Below, in pieces: positions 1 to 4,622 of a stretch of 5,326 bases of DNA (positions within the stretch are counted from its first letter, which is position 1; every line of letters begins with the position of its first letter). A model generated the notes under the pieces. It made no database searches. It worked only from the letters and a program-made list of their open reading frames with translations, and had not been told where the DNA came from. Source of the stretch: Peptococcaceae bacterium (GTDB taxonomy: Bacteria; Bacillota; Peptococcia; Peptococcales; Peptococcaceae); assembly GCA_017387265.1 (NCBI GenBank), contig JAFOFM010000116.1, positions 1 through 5,326 of the forward strand. The letters are read 5' to 3'. The position numbers and the translations under genes were made by a program.

Positions 1-24
1 ATGTTTCTGTACAGTTTCGTTCAT
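1..24 (-). CDS. Start of an unidentified gene, cut by the left window edge
   Basis: Only the first eight codons are present on the minus strand, reading MNETVQKH and then leaving the window. The case for a real gene is its translation start: a near-perfect Shine-Dalgarno TAAGGAGG (33-40) lies 8 bases upstream of the ATG at 22-24. The TAA of that Shine-Dalgarno is the stop codon of the DUF188 gene before it, and no promoter or terminator fits in the gap. The two genes are therefore probably co-transcribed and translationally coupled. Eight residues are too few to assign a family, and no function is proposed. Confidence 0.6.
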
Positions 25-32
25 CCTCAATT

Positions 33-40
33 CCTCCTTA
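33..40 (-). promoter_or_regulatory. Shine-Dalgarno of the left-edge gene, overlapping the preceding stop codon
   Basis: On the minus strand the bases read TAAGGAGG, complementary to the 16S rRNA 3' end, with 8 bases to the ATG. The first three bases are the stop codon of the DUF188 gene. A ribosome terminating there would sit on the next gene's binding site, which favours coupled translation. Confidence 0.65.
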
Positions 41-523
41 TTCTGTTTCCATCGCCTTGCTGTTAAAAGTTTCGGTATGTTCTCCAGCCAGCATTTCAAG
101 AATCAGCTTTCGCAGCTGGCTGGCAAATTGCATATCCTGCTCTTTCGTCCGTTTCGAAGGTCCTTTTGTTCGGCCACCGCTTCTCCGGATTTTCTGAGCT
201 GTATGACGACTGGCAAGAAGGCCGTCAATGTTTCCCTCATGATATATCATGCCGCTCTGATGAATGGGTTTGCTTCTTCTTGCAAGACACATAGCTGCCA
301 GCCCATAATCCTGTGTTACCACAATATCACCGGCCTTCACCATATTAACCAGCGCAAAATCTACACTGTCGGCACCCTGAGATAATACGACAGTATATGC
401 CCCCTCACGGTTAAAATAATGCGCAGTATCACAAAGAATAATGCACTCTAGTGAAAATTCCTTTGCCAGCGAAACTGTCTCATCCACTACCGGACATCCA
501 TCGGCATCAATCAGAATTCGCAT
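38..523 (-). CDS. YaiI/YqxD family protein (DUF188, PF02639-type)
   Basis: A 161-residue protein of the YaiI/YqxD (DUF188) family, a widespread small cytoplasmic protein related to PIN/NYN-like nuclease folds; its biochemical role is not established. Family marks seen: the N-terminal strand ILIDADGCPV (residues 3-12, acidic D6 and D8), SQGADSVDFAL (48-58), IVVTQDYGLA (67-76, D72), HEGNIDGLL (94-102) and a C-terminal SGGRTKGPS (114-122). The clustered aspartates resemble a metal-binding site, which is inference. Length fits the family at roughly 150-160 residues. The frame is open upstream to an ATG at 619, but the ATG at 523 is chosen: AAAGGAAG lies just upstream of it, the family motif begins there, and the 32-residue extension does not look like the family. 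A -10 box at 558-563 would also fall inside the longer version. The next gene follows directly on its stop codon. Confidence 0.9.
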   Translation of the reverse strand: MRILIDADGCPVVDETVSLAKEFSLECIILCDTAHYFNREGAYTVVLSQGADSVDFALVNMVKAGDIVVTQDYGLAAMCLARRSKPIHQSGMIYHEGNIDGLLASRHTAQKIRRSGGRTKGPSKRTKEQDMQFASQLRKLILEMLAGEHTETFNSKAMETE

Positions 524-557
524 CAGCCGTCTTCCTTTCTGTCCTCTTTCTACGATG

Positions 558-586
558 ATTATATAAGATTTCTCTGCTGGAATAAA
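558..586 (-). promoter_or_regulatory. Probable promoter of the DUF188 gene
   Basis: On the minus strand a perfect -10 box TATAAT (558-563) is preceded at 17 bases by a weak -35 candidate TTTATT (581-586). Transcription would begin near 550, giving a leader of under 30 bases that contains the AAAGGAAG ribosome binding site. The match rests on the -10 box; the -35 box is poor. Confidence 0.45.
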
Positions 587-621
587 GTCATTTTTGCAAA
601 AATTTTCTGCAAAAAACATAT

Positions 622-655
622 AAAAAACGAAGCCGCCGGATTCTCCGACGGCTTC
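622..655 (-). terminator. Rho-independent terminator of the secreted copper-amine-oxidase-domain protein gene
   Basis: The arms 629-640 and 644-655 form a 12-base-pair stem around a three-base loop. Read on the minus strand, the stem is fully paired with one G-U wobble (GAAGCCGTCGGA against TCCGGCGGCTTC) and is followed by GTTTTTTAT. Read on the plus strand, the same position becomes an A-C mismatch and no good T-run follows. The signal is therefore oriented to end transcripts from the gene at 700-1620, and it sits just upstream of the DUF188 promoter. Confidence 0.88.
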
Positions 656-699
656 ACTATTATACGCATTAGCGTCTTACTTTATTGTCTTATTTGCAA

Positions 700-1620
700 C
701 TAGTTCAGCGCTTCTTTTACAGCATCTACAAAACTCTGCGGTACATAAGTACGACCATCACGGATTTCCGGTGCCTGGTCGCGAACCAGCATTCTATTAA
801 TGCCATAATTTTCATCGCCGATAATAATAGTTGCAGTAAATGCACCTTTCTGCAGAATTACAGTCCGGCTTTCTGCATCCCACTGAATGTCAAATCCCAT
901 ACCAGTAACCGCTTCACGCAGGTTGACCATAGCCGGAGCTTTCTCCGGTGTTTCAGAAACCTCTTCCTGAACAGCATCTGCCGGCTGCAGCAGAACAACT
1001 CTTTCTGTATAAGCCTGACCAGGATAGCTCATTGCTACTACATCATAGAATAATACTACCTGTGCGCCTGGCTGCAGATCCTGAACAGTTACAATATTTC
1101 TAGTACGGAATGGAGAAACCTGGGCATCCTTTGCAACAGTTACCCACATACCGCCATTTTCAGTTGTTAAGCGGATACCATCTTCTGTTTCAGTAACAGC
1201 TTCAATTACTGCATAGTTCGGCATTACATCACCTTTAGTGATAACCGCATGCGCATAACTCTGTGCTGGAATGCTCATAGTCATAGCCATACTATGTGCT
1301 ACTGCTACTTCTTTCCCTTCTAAATCAGCCAGTGTAACCGGGAAACCTGTCTGACCATCCATCAGCCAGGTGTTTTCATCGATATTGAAACGAATTTCGT
1401 CCAGTTCAGTTGCTACCAGGATATAGCTTTCCTGTTCGTTAACTTCCTGTACAGTACCAAATGCTTTTGCAAACTGCATAGCCTGTTCCTCCTGAGATAC
1501 AATTGCAGAATCAGCTGCTGGTGCTTCACTAATCAGTACCGGATTTGCGAATGCAGGTGCCATTGCGGATACAGTTAAAGCAGTAGCTAATGCCAGGGTT
1601 ACTAATTTTTTGTTTTTCAT
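700..1620 (-). CDS. Secreted protein with duplicated beta-rich module and C-terminal copper amine oxidase N-terminal-like domain
   Basis: A 306-residue exported protein. Residues 1-25 form a Sec signal peptide: KNKK, a hydrophobic stretch, then APAFA with likely cleavage before N26. No lipobox cysteine, LPXTG or later membrane helix is seen, so it is secreted or envelope-associated. Residues 54-128 and 135-211 look like two copies of one beta-rich module, each opening with a V-x-E-V-(x)n-I strand pattern and ending in similar segments (AMTMSIPAQSYAHAVI and AMSYPGQAYTERVVL). A proline/glutamate linker (212-230) leads to residues 232-305, which resemble the copper amine oxidase N-terminal-like domain (PF07833 type): NLREAVTGMGFDIQWDAESRTV and DGRTYVPQSFV. 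In Bacillota this domain is usually a wall or surface stalk module, not an oxidase, so no catalysis is implied. The start at 1620 follows AAGGAG nine bases upstream. It is a single gene closed by the terminator at 622-655. Function unknown. Confidence 0.82.
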   Translation of the reverse strand: MKNKKLVTLALATALTVSAMAPAFANPVLISEAPAADSAIVSQEEQAMQFAKAFGTVQEVNEQESYILVATELDEIRFNIDENTWLMDGQTGFPVTLADLEGKEVAVAHSMAMTMSIPAQSYAHAVITKGDVMPNYAVIEAVTETEDGIRLTTENGGMWVTVAKDAQVSPFRTRNIVTVQDLQPGAQVVLFYDVVAMSYPGQAYTERVVLLQPADAVQEEVSETPEKAPAMVNLREAVTGMGFDIQWDAESRTVILQKGAFTATIIIGDENYGINRMLVRDQAPEIRDGRTYVPQSFVDAVKEALN

Positions 1621-1665
1621 AATAAAAATCTCCTTTTTGGGGGGTATTATTTACAGTTTATATTC

Positions 1666-1683
1666 TGTGACCATCTTGTCACA
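1666..1683. promoter_or_regulatory. Palindrome TGTGAC-N6-GTCACA, candidate operator
   Basis: The 18 bases TGTGACCATCTTGTCACA have perfect 6-base arms around a 6-base centre. The site lies 46-63 bases upstream of the leftward start codon, immediately upstream of a possible minus-strand -10 box (TATAAA, 1657-1662), where a bound dimer would control that promoter. The arms resemble CRP/FNR-superfamily and Rex half-sites, but TGTGA and TCACA are 8 bases apart here, not the 6 of those consensus sites. The cognate regulator therefore cannot be named. A 9-base word from its right half, TTGTCACAT, recurs at 1802-1810. Confidence 0.5.
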
Positions 1684-1783
1684 TATACAAAGACGCACAT
1701 CTCAAAGAAAAGTTCCATCATTTTTAAAAAAATTACTAAAAGTTTTATGAACATCGTGCATCCTGTATTATTTCCCCCTTAGC

Positions 1784-1795
1784 GGACAAATGTCC
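1784..1795. promoter_or_regulatory. Short palindrome GGACA-AA-TGTCC upstream of the ilvA promoter
   Basis: Perfect 5-base arms around AA. The centre lies about 62 bases upstream of the predicted ilvA transcription start, a usual place for an upstream activator. It is short enough to occur by chance, and no regulator is recognised. Confidence 0.3.
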
Positions 1796-1815
1796 ATATT
1801 TTTGTCACATTGCTC

Positions 1816-1845
1816 TTGTATCTCCCTTGTTTCAGATGCTATAAT
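1816..1845 (+). promoter_or_regulatory. Probable ilvA promoter with extended -10
   Basis: A perfect -10 box TATAAT (1840-1845) is preceded by the extended element TG at 1837-1838 (TGCTATAAT). A partial -35 box TTGTAT (1816-1821) sits at an 18-base spacing. Transcription should start near 1852, leaving a leader of about 77 bases. This is the best housekeeping sigma-factor promoter in the window. Confidence 0.7.
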
Positions 1846-1928
1846 AGAGAAATCTTAACGTAAAATCTATAGAGTGAAAATTAATAAACTATCATTTACT
1901 CGATGACCATAGAAAGGAAGAACGTGAC

Positions 1929-3146
1929 ATGAATCTGGACACAACCAACCATCTGGAAAACGTCCGTAAAGCCGCTGCTAATCTGAACGGCGTATTACGG
2001 ACTACCGATATGATTTACAGCGAATTTTTCAGCAAGGAAACCGGCAACCGGATTTATATTAAACCGGAAAATCTGCAAAGAACAGGCTCCTTTAAAATTC
2101 GTGGCGCTTTTAACAAAGTTGCGAATCTGACCGAAGAAGAACGTGCTAAAGGAATCATCGCATCTTCTGCCGGCAACCATGCGCAAGGCGTTGCACTGGC
2201 GGCCTCTAAAATGGGAATCAAAGCCACCATTGTTATGCCGCAGGTTACCCCGTTAATCAAAATCGACTCCACAAAATCCTACGGAGCGGATGTTGTTCTG
2301 CACGGCAATGTTTATGATGAAGCTTATGCAAAAGCTGTGGAACTGGCAGAAGCCAATGGCTACACCTTTGTTCACCCATACAATGACTATGATGTAATGT
2401 GTGGTCAGGGCACTATTGCATTAGAAATTTTAGAAGAACTGGAAGATATCGATCAGATTCTGGTACCAGTAGGCGGCGGCGGTCTGATTAGCGGTATTGC
2501 AATGGCAGCAAAAGCCATCAAACCTACTATTCAGGTTATCGGTGTAGAACCAGTAGGCGCAGCCAGCATGACAGCGGCTCTGGATGCTGGTCATGTTGTA
2601 ACACTGGATAAAGTGCAAACCGGTGCAGAAGGGGTTGCTGTAAAAACCGTAGGTGATTTAGCTCTGGAAGTATGCAGTAAATATGTAGACGGGATTATCC
2701 AGGTGACAGAAGATGAAATCATGGAAGCACTGCTCCTGTTACTGGAACGACATAAAATTATTTGTGAAGCTGCTGGTGCCCTTCCTCTGGCTGCCATCAA
2801 AAAACTCAATACCCGCAATAAAAATATCGCCTGCGTGGTAAGTGGCGGCAACATCGACATGGTTACCATCTCTTCCACCATCAATTCCGGTCTGGTAACC
2901 CGCGGTCGAGTACTGTGCTTTACTGTAGATTTACCGGATACTCCGGGGCAGCTGTTAAGCATCGCGCAGATTTTAAGCGACCACCGGGCAAATGTTATCA
3001 AACTGGAACACAACCAGTTTAAAGCCATCGACCGCGTACAGAATGTACAGCTCGAAGTAACCGCTGAAACAAACGGCCACGAACACATCAAAACGGTTAT
3101 CGATGCACTGGAAGCCGGCGGCTTTAAAGTAAACCGCATTTACTAA
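1929..3146 (+). CDS. ilvA: Threonine ammonia-lyase (threonine dehydratase), single C-terminal ACT domain
   Basis: A 405-residue cytoplasmic, pyridoxal-phosphate-dependent enzyme that deaminates L-threonine to 2-oxobutanoate and ammonia. This is the entry step to isoleucine or, in anaerobes, to threonine catabolism. The fold-type II catalytic domain spans about residues 10-315. It has the PLP Schiff-base lysine K56 in SFKIRGA (54-60), SSAGNHAQG (79-87), the glycine-rich phosphate loop PVGGGG (180-185) and SGGN (305-308). Residues 328-400 form one ACT-type domain with the turn DTPGQL (337-342). This matches the roughly 400-residue one-ACT class, shorter than the roughly 510-residue biosynthetic IlvA with two regulatory domains. 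Which allosteric ligand it binds cannot be read from the sequence; some members of this class are catabolic (TdcB-like). The start follows AAAGGAAG by 8 bases. It stands alone between divergent and convergent neighbours, with its own promoter, and no branched-chain operon partner is present. All key residues are intact. Confidence 0.95.
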   Translation: MNLDTTNHLENVRKAAANLNGVLRTTDMIYSEFFSKETGNRIYIKPENLQRTGSFKIRGAFNKVANLTEEERAKGIIASSAGNHAQGVALAASKMGIKATIVMPQVTPLIKIDSTKSYGADVVLHGNVYDEAYAKAVELAEANGYTFVHPYNDYDVMCGQGTIALEILEELEDIDQILVPVGGGGLISGIAMAAKAIKPTIQVIGVEPVGAASMTAALDAGHVVTLDKVQTGAEGVAVKTVGDLALEVCSKYVDGIIQVTEDEIMEALLLLLERHKIICEAAGALPLAAIKKLNTRNKNIACVVSGGNIDMVTISSTINSGLVTRGRVLCFTVDLPDTPGQLLSIAQILSDHRANVIKLEHNQFKAIDRVQNVQLEVTAETNGHEHIKTVIDALEAGGFKVNRIY

Positions 3147-3206
3147 TCTGAAAGTTTTGAATATCTATAAGCACTTGAACACGCACATATAAAAACGGAA
3201 ACACAA

Positions 3207-3278
3207 AAAGACATCCTGTTATTTATTGCCTCTCTCCATACATGGATATGATTCGGCAAACATAATCAGGATGTCTTT
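3207..3278. terminator. Long inverted repeat, probable bidirectional terminator between convergent genes
   Basis: Perfect 12-base arms, AAAGACATCCTG (3207-3218) and CAGGATGTCTTT (3267-3278), flank a 48-base interior that can pair further. TTAT with ATAA, then TTGCC (3226-3230) with GGCAA (3255-3259), then TCCA (3235-3238) with TGGA (3243-3246). The minus strand continues CTTTTTGTGTTTCC after the stem, a good terminator tail for the permease gene. The plus-strand tail after ilvA (TTTCTGTCG) is weaker. The interior is longer than in a usual terminator. It could also be a small repeated element that has taken on this role. Confidence 0.65.
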
Positions 3279-3323
3279 CTGTCGTTAATATAGTGTATTC
3301 CTATCTTGTTATCCTTGCATAAT

Positions 3324-4454
3324 TTACTCCTGGTCTTTCAGTTCCAGCTTTTGATTCACATGATTTGCAAACAGTTTATATAACGCCGCTGACAGCGGTA
3401 CGCCAATCAGCATGCCGGTAACACCCATCACTCCACCACCAATGGTAACAGCCGCCAGTACCCACAACCCCGGCAAACCAATGGAATTTCCCACCACGCG
3501 CGGATAAATAAGATTGCCTTCCAGCTGCTGCAGCACCACCAGAAAGATTAAAAATATCAGCATTTTAGCCGGATCTACAGTAAATATCATAAAAGCGCCC
3601 AGCGCACCGCCAATATAAGCACCCACTACCGGAATTAACGCCGATACCCCGATAATAGTGCCTGTCATCACTGCATATGGCAGCCCCAGAATCGTCATGC
3701 CAATAGCACAAAGCACACCCAGAATTACAGCTTCCATACACTGCCCAACAATAAAACTGCTAAATGCCTCATGAACGGTACGCAATACATACAGCACCTT
3801 TTCTTTCTGTGTCGGTTTCAAATAAGCACGCATAATTTTTAAGCCCTGTGCATGCAGTGTTTCTTTGCCAAACAGCAGATACAATGCAAAAATCAGCCCG
3901 ATTACTATTTTAGTTATAATGCCAAAGGCTGATGTGGCAATTCCAACTGCCGAGTTCAGCATATCGCCGGCACTGCTTGCCATCGCATCAAAGGCTTTTT
4001 TCAACGATACCGTCCAGTCAAACTCTGCCTGTTCCAGATATTGCTGAATCACTGGAATATAATCAGCATGCATAATCATCCATGCACGACATTCTTCCCA
4101 CACACGCGGAATTTCCTGAGCAATCAGTGTCAAACTGGATGTTACTTCTGGTAAAACCACATTAATCACCAGCAGCATAATGGCAAACAAAATAACAAAC
4201 GACAGGATAATACACACCGGTCGTCGACTTTTTTGTACAATCAATTTCTGCGAACCCGGAAAATAAATTTTTTCCAGTCTCACAAGCAGAATATTCAGCA
4301 CATACGCCATAACACAACCAATAATTAGCGGAGATGCTGCTCCCCAGATTACGCCTCCAAAACCGAGAATTTCCGGCAGATACACAACAGCCAGATACAC
4401 CAGCGCTACAACCAGTACACACTGTGTAAATTTTTTTAACGACAGATTCGCCAT
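3324..4454 (-). CDS. AI-2E family transporter (PF01594 type), polytopic membrane protein
   Basis: A 376-residue inner-membrane protein of the AI-2E transporter family (formerly UPF0118). Members have been tied to autoinducer-2 export, Na+/H+ exchange or unknown solutes, so the substrate here is unknown. Hydrophobic segments lie near residues 11-26, 34-58 and 79-102. A largely soluble amphipathic stretch runs from about 103 to 160. Further helices fall near 165-195, and a dense hydrophobic half fills the rest. The family's signature C-terminal half is clear: LGLPYAVMTGTIIGVSALIP, then PVVGAYIGGALGAF, GNLIYPRVVGNSIGLPGLW, and GGGVMGVTGMLIGVPLSAAL near the end. Length is usual for the family and no break is seen. 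The start at 4454 follows an AGAGAGG-type ribosome binding site about 5 bases upstream, closer than average. Its own promoter lies at 4536-4565. It follows htrA in the same direction but is separated by a terminator, so it is probably its own unit. Confidence 0.88.
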   Translation of the reverse strand: MANLSLKKFTQCVLVVALVYLAVVYLPEILGFGGVIWGAASPLIIGCVMAYVLNILLVRLEKIYFPGSQKLIVQKSRRPVCIILSFVILFAIMLLVINVVLPEVTSSLTLIAQEIPRVWEECRAWMIMHADYIPVIQQYLEQAEFDWTVSLKKAFDAMASSAGDMLNSAVGIATSAFGIITKIVIGLIFALYLLFGKETLHAQGLKIMRAYLKPTQKEKVLYVLRTVHEAFSSFIVGQCMEAVILGVLCAIGMTILGLPYAVMTGTIIGVSALIPVVGAYIGGALGAFMIFTVDPAKMLIFLIFLVVLQQLEGNLIYPRVVGNSIGLPGLWVLAAVTIGGGVMGVTGMLIGVPLSAALYKLFANHVNQKLELKDQE

Positions 4455-4535
4455 AGATTCCTCTCTCTTTCTTTATATAGCATATAAAACCGTCCTTTTA
4501 TAATTTATTCCAGCAGCACAAATTTTCCTGCTTTC

Positions 4536-4565
4536 ATTATAAAATAAAAACCATATCTGTGACAA
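4536..4565 (-). promoter_or_regulatory. Probable promoter of the AI-2E family gene
   Basis: On the minus strand a -35 box TTGTCA (4560-4565, five of six consensus bases) and a perfect -10 box TATAAT (4536-4541) are 18 bases apart. The start would be near 4530, giving a leader of about 75 bases. The -35 box shares bases with the T-run of the htrA terminator, so end and start signals overlap. A second possible -10 (TGCTATATA near 4475-4483) would leave almost no leader. Confidence 0.6.
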
Positions 4566-4602
4566 AACAGCCGGATTCATGCATGGCTGCACAAACCCGG
4601 CT
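4564..4602 (-). terminator. Rho-independent terminator of htrA
   Basis: Read on the minus strand, AGCCGGGTTTGTGCA (4588-4602) and TGCATGAATCCGGCT (4569-4583) form a 15-base-pair stem with three G-U wobbles and a 4-base loop GCCA, followed by GTTTTG. On the plus strand the three wobbles become A-C mismatches, so the structure is oriented for the leftward htrA transcript. It lies 20 bases past the htrA stop. The T-run is only four bases, so termination may be partial, with some read-through into the permease gene. Confidence 0.75.
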
Positions 4603-4622
4603 ATAATTTTTAGTGTTCTTTT

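Larger units (their letters stand above)
1621..1928. other. Divergent intergenic region between the secreted protein gene and ilvA
   Basis: These 308 bases hold no credible gene longer than a few codons. They contain the ribosome binding site of the leftward gene (AAGGAG near 1630-1635), a possible leftward -10 box TATAAA (1657-1662, minus), an 18-base palindrome (1666-1683), a short palindrome (1784-1795), the ilvA promoter (1816-1845) and a leader of about 77 bases ending in AAAGGAAG (1913-1920). The leader is too short for a T-box, and no riboswitch core was recognised. The leftward gene has no good -35 box at normal spacing from its -10 candidate, so its promoter is not assigned firmly. 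Confidence 0.7.

Noticed and set aside
77..385. 102-codon plus-strand frame opposite the DUF188 gene
   Set aside because: Overlaps conserved family motifs on the other strand and shows no start signals or domain.
524..619. Longer start for the DUF188 gene at 619, adding 32 residues
   Set aside because: The extension does not resemble the family, it would begin next to the upstream terminator's T-run and contain the -10 box, and the ATG at 523 has a clear ribosome binding site.
685..1053. 122-codon plus-strand frame opposite the secreted protein gene
   Set aside because: A shadow of the real gene on the other strand; no ribosome binding site, promoter or domain.
1666..1683. Assignment of the palindrome to CRP, FNR or Rex
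   Set aside because: The arms are similar, but the spacing between TGTGA and TCACA is 8 bases and not 6, and no such regulator is encoded in the window.
1852..1928. T-box or other riboswitch in the ilvA leader
   Set aside because: At about 77 bases the leader is too short for a T-box, and no T-box sequence, terminator or antiterminator pair is seen.
2591..3139. 182-codon open frame antisense to ilvA
   Set aside because: It lies wholly within an intact, strongly recognised gene, has low-complexity serine/threonine-rich content typical of antisense frames, and lacks a ribosome binding site or recognised domain.
3181..3300. Insertion sequence remnant or CRISPR-like repeat at the convergent junction
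   Set aside because: There is one inverted repeat only, with no transposase fragment, target duplication or regularly spaced repeats visible; it is kept as a probable terminator with an open question on origin.
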